Part shown: piece after piece, positions 20,680 through 32,859 of the stretch
Layout of the letters: every line of letters starts with the position of its first letter
Numbering within the stretch: the stretch's first letter is position 1
Assembly: GCA_015499995.1 (NCBI GenBank)
Contig: JADNRV010000051.1
Coordinates: forward strand, 1 to 64,000
DNA from: Flammula alnicola
Taxonomy: Eukaryota; Basidiomycota; Agaricomycetes; Agaricales; Strophariaceae
Direction of reading: 5' to 3'
Length of the DNA: 64,000 nt
Notes under the pieces: model-generated
The model's input: only the letters and a program-made list of their open reading frames with translations
Databases searched by the model: none
Told to the model about the DNA's origin: nothing
Made by a program: the position numbers and the translations under genes

Positions 20680-23600
20680 ATGGCTTCTCGCGCTTCTGCT
20701 TCTTCTCGATGCAAATATTGTCACAGGGAACTCGATTCAGATTCTGCTGTGAAGCGGCATATCGCAGCCACACCGGGGTGTAAAAGCGACTGGGAGAAAG
20801 AATTCATGAGTGTTCCGCCAAACGTGAAAAAAAACACTCGGAAGTCTACTACGCACCCAGATCCAGGCCAATCTGCCTTCGACGACACAAACAACTGGGA
20901 TGGCTTGCACTCCTTCATCCCGGACGCGACTCCTAGTCCATCAAAACGGGCTCGTGTTGAAGAAGTTGAAGACGAGGACCATATCCGACGGCGACTGAAG
21001 GAAAAGAAAGGACGATTTGCCCGAGCCTATCCTCGCCCTGTTGGTACACCTGTTGGAGAAGGAAAGACAAAGTTTGAGATGTTATTCGAGGAGCAAACAA
21101 GGCGAGGGGAAAGCAACTGGGCCCCGTTTGCAAGCGAAGAGGAATGGCAGCTGGCAAGATGGTTATCACAGCGTGTTGGGCATAAAGCAATTGATGAATA
21201 CCTTAAGCTTCCAATTGTACGCTTCCAATTTATATGATTTTGATACCTGTCAGGCTGATAAGACAATAATAGGTGAGAGATCGAAGCGGCCTGTCATTCC
21301 ACAACAGCTATTCATACCTTAAAAAGGTTGATCAGCTGCCGACTGGCCCTGAGTGGCATTGCGAGATGATCGAAGCAGCAGGAGATAACCTGGGAGAGGA
21401 CGGCAAGCCAATGGTCGAGAATTTGGAGTTATGGTTCCGGGATCCTGTCGACTGTGTGGAAGAACTCTTGTCAAATCCCGCATTCAAAGACTTCACATCT
21501 TACGCACCTGAACATGTATATTCCGATGAGGAGGGAACCAACAGGGTATTTGACGAGACGTGGACAGGTGATTGGTGGTGGCAAACACAGGTGAGGGTTG
21601 ATCTGCAGTGCACGATCAATGAATAAACTGACATTGAGCGGCAGGACAAGTTACCCGATGGCGCTACAATTGCACCTATCATTCTATCTTCTGATAAGAC
21701 CCAGCTTTCAGTTTTCCAGGGCGACAAATCTGCGTGGCCAGTGTATTTGACCCTGGGGAATATTTCGAAAGAAGTCCGACATCAGCCGTCTGCTCATGCA
21801 ACCATACTCTTGGGTTACTTACCTGTGGCAAAGCTTGAATGCTACAAAGAATCGACTCGCTCACTCGCTGGTTACCGCCTATTCCATTTTTGCATGTCAA
21901 AATTCTAGCATCACTGGTGAAGGCGGGGAAGGACGGCGTTGAGATCACATGCAGCGATGGATTCATCCGACTTTTCCACCTAATTCTAGCCGCCTACGTC
22001 GCCGACTATCCTGAACAGTGCCTCGTTGGATGCTGCATGGAGAACCGCTGTCCACGGTGTACAATCAGCCCCAATAATCGTGGAGATTATGTCAAATCAC
22101 TTTACCGAGACCAGGAAACGACACTCGAAATCCTCGAGGAGCATCAAAAAGGAGGTGATCCTGTCAAATTCGATGAATATGGTCTCCGTGCTGTTTACCA
22201 ACCATTCTGGAAAGACCTACCTTATTGCAACATCTTCAACTGCTTCACACCCGATCTCCTTCATCAGCTCCATAAAGGCGTCTTTAAAGACCACCTTGTC
22301 AAATGGTGCACGGCAGTCGTTGGCGAAGCCGAGCTCGATGCACGATTCAAGGCGATGTCTTCATATCCTGGTCTTCGGCACTTCAAGAAGGGTATATCCT
22401 TTGTGACGCAGTGGACAGGAACTGAACACAAAGAAATGGAAAAGTTTTTTTAGGCGTTTTGGCTGGGGCTGTCAACAACAAGGTGCTTACCGTTGCTCGA
22501 GCAGTTCTCGACTTCATCTATTATTCCCAATTCCAACTCCACACTTCGGAAACCCTTGCTGAGCTCGAAAAATGCCTGAAAACGTTCCATGAACATAAGG
22601 ATATCCTTATCGAGCTCGGAATCCGTGAGCATTTCAACATACCGAAGCTTCACGCTATCCTTCACTATCTCGAATGCATTCGGTCCCTTGGCAGCAACGA
22701 CGGGTACAATACCGAGTCCCCAGAACGTCTCCACATTGACTTCGCGAAGGCCGCGTACCGTGCCAGCAACAAACGTGACTATATGGAGCAGATGGCGATG
22801 TGGCTTCAGCGTCAAGAAGCTATGTGGATGAAGGATGCCTACCTTATGTGGTTGGCTGAGACGTTACCCGGTTTTCTGAAGGGAACCCACGATGAGGTTG
22901 ACGAGGCTGATGATGATGGTGAAGATCAAACCGCGGACGTAGCAGTAGATCACGCTTCTGTCCTCGACGTGGCTGTGCCAACCACCTCAACAGAGTCAAC
23001 ACAATCTTGGCAAGTCGCGAAAACGCCAGCCTTTCGAAACCTATCCATTGACCAGCTCTCCTCACAATTTGGTGCTGATGATTTTGTACCTGCGCTTTCC
23101 ATTTATCTGCGAGCCGCCATTCCTACCTCTTCGATCTCTCCAAACACACTTGACCGCTTCAACACCTATCGTCAAGTAAAACTCACACTGCCGCCAAATC
23201 GTTATCTCAGCAATCAGACAAGAACCAACCGGATTCGAACCACACCAGCAGTTGCCAGACAAGGCCGAAAATCAGGAACTGTAGGACAATTCGACGTAGC
23301 TTTAGTCATCGAGGACAGAGAGAAATATCAAGCAGGTGTGGGATTTGCAGGTCCGTCCATTTCTTTTATCTAATCTACCACATGAACTGAGATACAGTTA
23401 TATTGATCAGGTTTGCGTCCAGCTCAAGTCCGCGTCATTTTCGACCTTCCATCGCAACTCGGAAAGCTTTCTCATCCACTTGCATACATCGAATGGTTCA
23501 CTCCGCTGGGCCGCCCTGATCCACTGACTGGGATGCACATTGTCAAGCGTAGCACCCGTCATCACCGGCGCAATGCAGAGGTCGTATCCATTCATGACCT

Positions 23601-23739
23601 CGTTCTCGGCTGTCACCTTATGGCGAAATGCGGAAATCCCATCCCCAAAACGTTCTCAACGCACGACGTTTTGGAGAAGGCAAGTCAATTTTTCTTGAAT
23701 CCGTACATCCACGTAGATACATTTTCTCAAATCAAGTAA
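20680..23739 (+). pseudogene. Plavaka transposase (frameshifted)
   Basis: The start is ATG at 20680. A C2H2-like finger (CKYCHRELDSDSAVKRH...GC) opens the protein, followed by WAPFASEEEWQLARWL and AIDEYLKLPI, as in Plavaka proteins. Exons are 20680-21216, 21273-21590 and 21645 onward. The central region carries [36 protein letters not shown] followed by a CPRC cluster, and FTPDLLHQLHKGVFKDHL, typical of this clade. The frame shifts at an A-run (21899-21902) and at a T7 run (22446-22452), each consistent with one missing base. The last exon (from about 23411) ends at 23739. If the shifts are real the transposase is inactive. Confidence 0.85.
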
Positions 23740-24244
23740 TTTCGTATGCTTTCAAGTTCAATCCATGCACTTCTGCGTAGTTTTACTCCGTGCACTTCTC
23801 TGCAATACGCTGTTCCGGAGCTTCGTCTCATTTCGAGTCTCGTGCAACACAACGTTCAACTACAACCCCATCATCGCCAATTTGTCCTGCTTCGGAGAAT
23901 TTCTATTGTAATCAACGCTGCGTCTTCATGTTAGCGCAAAGCAGTGGGAATGGCATTGCTACTACTTTCCCCCCGACCATGCAAAAGTGCTCATTCCTCG
24001 CTTATTGCAGCTCGTTGTACCATAAAGTAATCTATATCAGTCCATTGTCCATGTAGCCGATAAATCTGCCCTTACAAACAATGAGGTACTCGAGATCGGG
24101 TCCCCAACGCTTTGTATTTCAATATTGGCAATATCGGTCTGCAGGCCGTCTCTGGATATATATATTTCCGTCGGCCGTCTCTATGCTGAACAATCTAGGC
24201 AACATCGGTGGACAGAGCTGACCGTCGAACTATGACCAATTTCG

Positions 24245-24257
24245 CTTTTTCCTGATG
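24245..24257. repeat. Right TIR of Plavaka element
   Basis: CTTTTTCCTGATG, the exact inverted copy of the left end. Just inside, the motif AGAGACGGCC (reverse strand) occurs twice within about 35 bp, a possible transposase-binding repeat. Confidence 0.88.
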
Positions 24258-24273
24258 CTTCAAAGTAAGCCAT
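24258..24273 (-). pseudogene. First codons of NACHT copy 1, stranded by Plavaka
   Basis: The reverse strand reads ATG GCT TAC TTT GAA G (MAYFE plus one base), the same start as in copy 0 at 13142. The rest of the gene resumes at 17834 on the far side of the transposon. Confidence 0.75.
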
Positions 24274-24490
24274 TCTCGGTTCTCTTTGGGTTTTCCGAAG
24301 ACGCGCTCAGTAACAGCAAATAGCGTGAGCAGCGTACAGTTTAGGTGGTACGTAGATGTAGGGAAATCTTAGAAATGGTTAGAGTGGAGGATAGCCGTGA
24401 GTTGACGTCGAGTTGATGAGCCAGCCTGCACTGTGAGAAGTTGTAAACTTTTCCCCTCATCCTGTGCATATCTTGCTGGTGTGTGGTGCT
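24274..24490. promoter_or_regulatory. Upstream region of NACHT copy 1
   Basis: It is closely similar to 13143-13370, upstream of copy 0. The Plavaka insertion now separates this promoter from the NACHT gene body. Confidence 0.5.
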
Positions 24491-24599
24491 GACATTATGG
24501 CTGTGGCTGTCACAACTCGACAGCCAGTAGCAGCTGGTCTTGTGGCCGCGGTACTGCATGTATATAAGGTCCAGGAACATCGGGCCGTTGACCAAGAGA

Positions 24600-24950
24600 A
24601 GTCCGAGACTCCGAGTCGGTGCACCCTTTGAACCCTTTTCGTAGCGGTTGTACACCTGCGTGCATGTCCTGCGCTCGACAAACCTCCTCTCATACCTAGC
24701 CACGATTTTCCTGCTGTATTCGAGTAACCCATTCCCCGTACGCATTACTTCTCTCACGTATTCTCCGTCCTCTACGAACCCCGGGCCCCAACACCGATGC
24801 TTCGTCCACCTCCCTGCATCTGAATCCGCCTCATCTTCTGTCTTCACTCCCACTCGTCGTATAAGACAAGATAAGCTTTCTTTTATAGAGTCTGGGCTTG
24901 ATGTGGCACGTCGACTGCCCCTCTGTACACGAGCTGACCAAATTCGGGGG
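24600..24950 (+). pseudogene. Second relic of the unknown gene seen at 13515-14600
   Basis: The stretch near 24650-24760 reads VLRSTNLLSYLATIFLLYSS, clearly related to VLRSTYLPAYQATILLGYSS near 13620. The DNA around it aligns with gaps. No continuous frame remains. Confidence 0.5.
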
Positions 24951-25388
24951 CGGTCAAACGATATATTGAGCTCCCTTTCCTTAAATATTTCCTGTAGTTA
25001 CGAATTGCCCTCTGTAACTCAAGCATTCAATACAGCCAGTCATATCACTATACATACGTCCGAACTCCCAATTGCGCGCTGTAATTTTAGTAGGTACTGA
25101 CTCTAGATTTGTAGTAAAGGTCGTCCACAATCCTCCGCGCAGGGAAGAAGCGTATCTTGACTTCGCTTGAGCAGTTGCGGCCATGACATTCCTAAGTACA
25201 AAGTCCGTTTCAGTATGTGTCAAGATGATAGAAATAAGCAAAATTGCCCAGAAGGGATTGTTACTCACCCATATCGACTCCAGGCAGTTACCTTTTCGAC
25301 GGGGTAGATGGTCTGAAACACCGAGATTCTGGGTTAATGGGTACCGGTCTTCCTGTCTGGAAGGCAGAAAGGTTTGAATTCCAGTTAG

Positions 25389-26388
25389 TCATCTTCTGCC
25401 ATTTTCAGAAAAACGAAATATCAATTAATATATACCTCTCTCCGAACATACGCCAAACTGTCGAAGCCCTTGCACGAACCCATTCCTGCGTGAGGTGGTA
25501 ATAAAATGAGGATGCATTCAGACTTTTGATTTCGTCAAGAAGTCGTGTCTGGTCGGACGTTGCGGATAACAGCCAGTGGTCATCCCAGAAACGAACTGCG
25601 TACCGCTCGACCGCGTCAATGCTTTTAGTACGAGATGAACGCAAGGCTGTTTTTTTTACAGGGAATAAAAACCGATTGCAACAGTAGACATGATGCTGTA
25701 CAAGGCTCACCATTCTTGTATTTCAGTCTGAACGATCTCAGACATGTAACGCATATGTTAGTGTGCGCCGCATTGATGTCGATAAAGTAATCGCCAGACC
25801 GTGAGGCGTCAAGCAGAAAATCTGTGAAGGATTTATCGAAGAAGCTAATGCCGCCATCCTGGGAAACATCTACCAGAGACCGGATCGCCTTCAAAGCCTG
25901 TTCGGGCTCCGGAAGATCCATTAGCGACCATACATCGAGGAAGTTCTGATGGTCTTTAAGTCCAAGGTCAAGAAATGCAAGGGCAATGCCCAAAACATCC
26001 ATCGTACGTTGCTTATCTGGAGCCGTTGAGAGGATCTCCATGTACAGTTGATCCAGGTCGGCAAAGGGATTCGTCGAGTTATTGTTTTTCGAGGCCCTGG
26101 TTACGCTGAGGATGAGCTCGAGCTGATTAATGGGTAGACTGGATGGGTCGCCAACGAATTTCAGCACCGTGGAGGCATATATGAATTGACTCGATGCCCT
26201 GTCCACAAGGTCCTCTATAACGCTGTCGGCGGGCCAGGGTTTCTTTATGTGTTCCATCGTACTTCGGTGGTTCGGACTGCAACAGATATCGGAGAACCCG
26301 GAACGGAGGAATGTCCTAATGTCTTCGTCCGAATCATGAGTCGAGTCGTGTGTCATGTTCTGCGACAGTATTTGAAGGCTTGTTAATG
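25389..26388 (-). pseudogene. NACHT family, copy 2, NTPase core deleted
   Basis: Exon 2 (26388-25711) starts LQILSQNMTHDSTHDS and jumps straight to DEDIRTFLRSGFSDIC. Compared with copy 1, about 210 residues including Walker A and B are missing in frame. Downstream motifs are conserved: ASSQFIYASTVLKFVGDP, FFDKSFTDFLLDASRSG. Exon 3 (25646-25436) matches copy 1 exon 3 and shows what that exon looked like before insertion of the 739 bp element. With no P-loop it cannot act as an NTPase; it may be a relic or a truncated regulatory form. The 5' exon seen in copies 0 and 1 was not found upstream of 26388. Confidence 0.8.
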
Positions 26389-26400
26389 TCGTTTAAGCCA

Positions 26401-27057
26401 ATCTAGTGTCGACTCACTTTGAAACACTGGTGATAGTTGTAAGTTTAGTCCAGGGTCAAGCTAACTTTTCGAGAAGTTATATAAGGCGCAAGCTGGCCTC
26501 GTGTCAGTGTGAGGCAGTGTTACTAGTACACGGGACTCAACGCGAGCGCTGATCCAGTGATCACGCGCACGGCTCCAGATAAGTAAGTACTGACCTTCGT
26601 TGATAGTATTTTTTTCGGTAGGATGGAAATATTATGGTTAGGTTCGGATTTGACGTGAGTGTACTTATTACCTGCGAAGCAACTCGGACGAGCAAATGCG
26701 AAGATAGAAGTGTAAGGCGCAGCTCGACCGGGTCTTCACATTTCAGAATGCAATGTCAATCACTGAAAGCTCAAACAACCGATGTAAAGAGAAACGGTCG
26801 CGTATCACAATGAAGGTCTAAACATATACTGTATACGCGGTAGACGTACGCGCTAATATTAACAATGTCCCATATGAACTAAGCCGTGCCGATCCATGAC
26901 ATCGTACTGTACCATACCGTACGACAATCTCTTTTGTTACAGAGCAAATAGTACAACCCGCGACGAGTACAACAACGACGATAACAGCAAACCCCACCTC
27001 CCCCGCCACTACAGTCACCCAACACACCACTAGAAAAGAAAAGAGTGAAAGCGGAAA
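26401..27057. other. No gene seen
   Basis: AT-richer intergenic stretch between NACHT copy 2 and the next gene. No repeat or coding signal is supported. Confidence 0.5.
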
Positions 27058-28606
27058 CTATACCATACTTCCATCCGAATCCTGACTCCCCACGCTGTCC
27101 CTCGCGTCTCTCTTTCCGCCCTTCCCACGAGCGCCTCCCATATACACGGAAGACGACGGTAAATCCGACGGGACAACCAACACCTCCGCAACACCTACCT
27201 CAAGGTGCGGCAGCGGGTGCTCGTCATCATCGGAGGGCAGAGGCACGGCAGGTCGCGTGTTCGGTTGCAAGGGATGTGCCGATGTCGGTAGAGGTTGCGA
27301 AGAAGATGCATCATGTGGATTCGACGGAGAAAGAGAAGCCGAATTAGCTAGCGTCGAGCTAGAAGTCCCCGAAGCTGACAGCGCAGCACTAGAAGAAGGC
27401 GGCGAGGGCATGGCGATGAGCACCGCGATGCGCACCACAGGAGGCGTCTTGTTGTGCTTATGCAGCTCGGCCATGGAAAGGTTTGCACCGCCTGTGCCAT
27501 GCAGGTCTGTGCTGCTCCCCGAGGTGACAGGCGCCGGCAGAGGAGAGGTTGGCGCAGGGGTAGGGTTCAGAATCCGCAGTGCGTGCGAGAAGAAGGCGCC
27601 ATGTCTTGGTGTCCTAGTCGAATTAGCGTTAGCGTTGTTACCCGTAGCAACTGCATTGGCATTCGAAGGCGTCGGCACGGGGATCGGCGCGGGGATCGGT
27701 GCCGTGGCCGCGGCCGGGGCGTCTGCGTCATTACCTGTGGCCAATCTATTAACGCTCGCCGTCGACGGCGCCGACCCAAGGCGAGCCGCGTTAGTTCCCG
27801 TCGTCGTGGCCAGTGGCAGCGACAGCGTGCTGCTCGCCGCAATCGCAGCAGCAGCAGCAACCGCCTCGGGGGTCTTCGTCCCAGGAGTAACATACGCCGC
27901 GGAGAAAGGCTTGATCGTATCCCAGTCCCGCGAGTACTCCGTCCGCCAATGATCCTGATTGATGCCCTTCCCTGCTGGCCCACCTGGGGCATACCACTCA
28001 CCCTGCGCTCCAACGCCTGCGACATTCCCTTTATCGTCGATATAAGCTTCCCATAGGACCGGTTTCTTGCTGAGGTCCACACGCGCAGGGCGTGTAGGCG
28101 GGGTTGGCGGGACCCACGTGCCGTTGCGGATGGCTTCTTCCACCATACGGCGATGCCGCCGCCGGAGAATGAAGGAGCGGATAACGATGGCGGCGGATAC
28201 GGATAGCAGGAGGACAAGCGTGGCTAAGAAGGTGTAGACTGGTTTAGACCCATTGTGTTAGTTTGGGGTTGAGAGAGAAGCGTGAGGGGTTGAGAGGGGG
28301 TGGACAGGGCAGGGAAAGATGGTGAGGGAGAGACTATAAGAAGCAAGAGGGCGGTCAAGAGCAGAAGAGAGACGTACGGTAAAGAGACGCAGAGGTTGCG
28401 ATAGAAGTGTTGCTATTATTCTGACTACTTCCCGGTCCAAAGGGCGGGCCAGTCGGTGCTGGTGGCAGCGCCGTCGTAGGAGAGGTGACTGAGGTCGCAT
28501 CGGGAACCAAGGTGCTGCCCGCTGTTCCTGTGATCGAACTTGAGTTGCTCGACGACGAAGTCACTTGTGATGATGTCGGTGGGGTACCACTGATGCTTGT
28601 CGACAT
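27058..28606 (-). CDS. Single-pass membrane protein with Ser/Thr-rich ectodomain
   Basis: Two exons are seen: 28606-28378 and 28238-27058, with a 139 nt intron (GTACGT...CAG). The first exon gives about 75 Ser/Thr/Pro-rich residues (MSTSISGTPPTSSQVTSSSS) without a clear signal peptide. The second opens with a membrane helix (FLATLVLLLSVSAAIVI) followed by basic RRRHRR. The cytoplasmic part is Ala/Ser/Pro-rich with a conserved-looking WEAYIDD...EWYAPGG segment, ending at TAG 27058. The layout (O-glycosylatable ectodomain, one helix, long tail) resembles fungal cell-wall sensors and Mid2-like proteins, but no named domain is recognised. The upstream 28640-28780 region is probably its 5' leader. 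Confidence 0.7.
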
Positions 28607-30423
28607 CTTGCTGGCTGGAATGTGTCGTTAAGATACTGAAGATTTCGTTACTGAGTATTCGCTGGGTCGCCCTCTGTAAGGCAGGGACAATGGATGCACC
28701 AGAGGTGTTGTAGAGGAAGAGGAGAGTGGTGGATGGAGAAGAGCCGCTCCCAAAACACAGCAGAGAGTGTGTCAAGGGAAACTTAGCGACGCAGCACGGA
28801 GCTATTGGTCACAACTTGATTGTCTAAAGAAGGGATCCGGAGGGACGGAAACAAATGGAGAGAGCGGAAATTTGAAGTCCAGCGTGGGTGAGTCTTGCCC
28901 TAAACGTCCTCGAGAGGTGCTTAGAATAGCGTGTCAAAGCACGCCGTGCTGACTTTGACCCAATTCTGAATGCGTAGTCGCTCTGTAGTGGGACTTTGTA
29001 AGGAAGGGCTATTTAAAGCGTGGGTGAGGTAAGGTGAAATACGGAGACCCGGATGAGTGATGAGTGATGTCGTTATTTGCGTCGTACGTAGCCAACCAAC
29101 CCGTGTCTCTGTATTCGTAAGCTTGCAGTGAAGCCGTTTGTTGGATGGGAAATGGTGTGAGGAAAATGTTATGGGGCGCTGCCTCGGAAATTTAGAAGGA
29201 ATTTGGAGGATCTAAGGCTTTGTTGAGCGCAGAGGTGGTTTAGATTTAGATATAGGTTGAACGACGTCGCGATGATTGGATGGATACGGTTGATCCCTGG
29301 GTAATTTCGGAGATGTCAGATGGAAAACATGAAAGAATAGTTCGAGGTGACAACGCACAAGTGCAACAGTTTGTCGTTGTCGTCGTCGCCTTCCGTCAAA
29401 CCCCGAATGCAGAAGGAAAAGCCTGCTATTGTTTGCACCACTGGACAATTGATGATTACCCGGTCTAGGCGTGACGTCCGAGTCCACTGTCTGTCTTTGT
29501 TGAAGCCCAAGAACGAGAGACTAACGCGAAAGGGAAACGCCAATGTCCACACGGCGCAGCAAGCAAAAGCAACACATGGTCTTCGGCATGTTGTCATGCT
29601 GATGTAATTCTCCTACTTATTCTATGACCGGGCCGATCGGGAAAACCCGTTAGATATTCGCCTCGAGTTCATCCCTGCTCATCCCTGTGCATCGTTCATT
29701 CAACTTGCATTCAACTCGGAAATGGTCTTAACACCCAGTCACCTCGCTCTTATCGTACGCTTGAACCCTGACCAATTTCAAGTCAAGTGGATTCACAGGA
29801 CAAGCGGCGCACGTAGCCTTTGTTCCATTCAACCTGAAGTTCTCGTTATTAATTCAACGCCACTGCCAATCACAATCGCCAAGCTAGCGTATCAAGCCTA
29901 GCAGGCGAGTGATTGATTATAACCATAACTTTAATGAGCGAAATCCAAAGGAACAATGTTGTAACTGGTTGCTAGGAATAAAGAGCGCTCGTTCTGCCAC
30001 GACCTCTGATATCCGACCACCAAATGGGTGCATGCCTCACCTCTGACTGATTTCAACTGATACCAATGTGCGCTCAACATTACTTTAAACTCCAAAGTTT
30101 TTATTTCTTGATGATTTTATGATGATGGAACTACTATGCCGCCTCAACCTGCTGTATTCCGAGTCGGCCAACTGATGTCTCTGAACTCATCTAGCCGGGG
30201 CGCTCTGAAATTTTTTTGCTCAATTCAAAACCTGTCGAACCCCCTTACAACGCAAATGGCCCATCTCTGTCATCGAACCTCATTTCCGAATATCATCATA
30301 CGCTTGACGTGCTACGTAAGTCTTACTCAGCTCTGGACCACTATTTAACCAACGCCCTCTGCACGTTGGAAATGTAGAACCTACCCGGCTGGATTCGGAT
30401 TCGTTCTCTTCAAATTCAAAAAG
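28607..30423. other. Gene-poor stretch
   Basis: About 1.8 kb. Short frames near 29212-29607 exist on both strands but overlap each other and show no domain or splice logic. Nothing is annotated. Confidence 0.5.
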
Positions 30424-31979
30424 ATGTTTAACTCTAAGGTTCGTTTCTTTCTTGACAATGTCGTTCTAGTCCTCACGATTCATGTTTTAAAACTCCAGTT
30501 CATCCTTCTCGCACTGGCTGCGCTGACGCAGGTCGTCTTTGCATTGCCACATTACAGAATCACACAGAGAGATAACACCGTCGCCTACCTCGCAAGGGAC
30601 AGTAAAGATCGTCTCCTCGCATACAGGGCCGATGGCTCTCGCATTCGTCGGTACCCTGTATCTACTCAGCCCCGTCAGGCTTCCTCTCCGTCATTGACGC
30701 GCCGTGGGGCGAGTTCTTGTACGAGCCTCAGTATTGATCAGGTCAAGGCCTGTACGTATTTCTGAACCAATTTCCTCAGATTTGGTACAGCAGATTAAAA
30801 TTTATACCTTGAAGTGCCGGCGTTTTCGAAAATACAGCAGTACGCGACCAATACGTTTGGAAGCGGATCAGTGAACATCGTAACGAACCCCTCCGATGTA
30901 AGTTTGCTTCAAAATCTGTCCAGTGTCGTGTCCAGTACTCACACGACCGCCACTGACATCTAGTTTCCTGATCGAGGCGCTCTCGCTTGCGTCGATACTT
31001 CAAGCCCTGTGGCTGTTTCGACATCAGGTACTATATACATGCATAAATCCCATTTACAATAACTTCTTATGCCTGTACTTCAGGAAATCTCCAATGCAGC
31101 TCGAGCAGTACAGTTACTGGGGTAGCATCTGGAGCAGGGACCAATACTACTGCTACTCAGTCGGTTCAAGTCACGACGACCAATAGTGGGAGTTGGACAG
31201 TGACTCGTACGTATCCGTGTTCTTTCTACCCCCATTCACCCTTGAAGAATTTAGTGCTAATACGTAAATCCTCAATTTGAATGCTATTTCAGAATCTTCC
31301 TCGATAGGAGCAACCGCTGAGTTCAATGTCGGATTCTCTATCCCTGACCTGTTCGACGTTGGAGCATCCTTGTCGACAACAACGACGTTCACGAATGAAC
31401 AGTCCCAAGGGTAACCAACTTTCGTAAATTTCCTTACCTTAAAGCACTGAATGCCTTTAAATATCAGTTTCTCTACACAAACTTCTGTTTCATCCTCGTC
31501 AACTGTCAACATTACGCCTGCCGACGGTAAAACATGCAATATAGTGGTATGTATACTTGCTTGCATAGCATATTTTATGTCATTTGTACTGATATTATCA
31601 TTCATCGACAGGGAAACCTGACGACTTGCAACGTCCAAGGTACGGGTAGCATCAATATGCTCGCCTCCGGGTTTGTCTGGTTCAACTACGACGATTCCGT
31701 CAGTCTCTTCCTTGATCGCTATTCTTACAATACGTTCTGAGTAATTGTCTAAACTAGCGTCCCCTGGTGTCGGACCCGAACGGCGGCTCACACTTCAAAT
31801 GTGCGTGTTGAATGCCGTCCTCAGACTCGTATCATCTCACTGACGCAACCATCATTTTCGATATATATGCAGTTCAGATCGAATCAGTCCTTTCGAACGA
31901 TGAGCGCTCGAGCAAGGTAGCGTTCCAGGGTAGTATGTCGGGACAAACGACTGCGGATTTCAAGACCAAGTGTGATTAG
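30424..31979 (+). CDS. Secreted Ser/Thr-rich protein of unknown function
   Basis: ATG at 30424 is followed after five codons by a 60 nt intron (30439-30498). The joined N-terminus MFNSKFILLALAALTQVVFA is a good signal peptide. Further exons are 30499-30751, 30815-30897, 30964-31027, 31084 to about 31206, about 31292 onward, and a last one ending TAG at 31977-31979. A dibasic LTRRG may be a Kex2-type cleavage site. The mature part is rich in alternating Ser/Thr and hydrophobic residues (WTVTQSSSIGATAEFNVGFS, STTTTFTNEQSQG), with paired Cys. Such stretches suggest beta-structure. A relation to membrane-active beta-barrel families is conceivable but not shown, and I make no functional call. Confidence 0.7.
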
Positions 31980-32859
31980 TAAATGCCCTGCGCCATTTAT
32001 CTTCATTCGATGCGGCACGCTATCCCATCCGCACTCTACGCACCTATATATTATCTGTATTTCTCCTGTCAATACTGATGATACCCATGTGGGATGGCAT
32101 TGTTTTTACGACCTCTCCTTCGCTTCGCTAAAACAGTTGGCACGTACTCATCTATCTATCCAGTTCTGTGATGGCGGCGGTTTTGCGGTTATCACTTTCA
32201 CACGTACTTACCAGGTTAGCTGCCGGCCATCCACGGACAATGAGCCAAGCTGACCCTGCCGGACAGTGGACACTGTTACATCAGTAAATTGTGGAAATCC
32301 CTATCTTGCAATATGAGCATACAAAATGCATTATAGAGTGCCATCGGCGTTATGAGCTTGTTATAATATTATACATCAACTCGCAATGCCAGAAATAGCT
32401 AGACAGTAGCAGGTCCGGTTAATATTTCAGGTGATGTATCACGAGGTTACCATAATGCCGGCGCATCACTGCAATTTGATATCATGTCTGGGTATGATGA
32501 CGAGCTGGTTGCAATATTTTTCATGGTTCATCTACAGGTTATAAGATTCTAAAATACTCACAGAGCAGTATCAACTTTCAACGAGTTCATATTAGTCCAC
32601 ATCATTACAAGAAACTGGACTGTACTTATAATTACTCGCTTCATATCAAATCAAATAGGCAGAAAAAAATAATATATTGACTATGTAAGATGATACACTG
32701 GATAATAGTAAAGAGCGACATGCTAGCACGGAATTCTGAGACCTCAACCTCGAGCTCAAGAGTACCGGCATGCTACGTATGCCTTCTCGTGACATGCAGT
32801 AGGAATGATTTGTCTGTAAATGCAATCATTAGTCAACCATTTGTTGATAGGATAACATG
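31980..32859. other. Downstream region without a supported gene
   Basis: About 0.9 kb with no domain-bearing frame on either strand. Confidence 0.45.

Larger units (their letters stand above)
17835..24257. mobile_element. Plavaka-type (CMC-like) DNA transposon with two divergent genes
   Basis: The 6423 bp insertion has perfect 13 bp terminal inverted repeats CATCAGGAAAAAG and a 2 bp duplication CT (17833-17834, 24258-24259). Its borders are fixed by the uninterrupted paralogous sequence at 12975-13380. It carries a Plavaka-family transposase on the plus strand and a DUF6532 gene on the minus strand, expressed divergently from a 400 bp gap. CMC transposons commonly encode a transposase plus a DNA-binding helper. 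At least three frameshifts suggest this copy is dead or that the assembly has homopolymer errors. Confidence 0.88.

Noticed and set aside
23222..23240. tRNA T-loop-like motif GGATTCGAACC (reverse strand GGTTCGAATCC)
   Set aside because: It lies in transposase coding sequence, with no matching acceptor, D-arm or anticodon arm.
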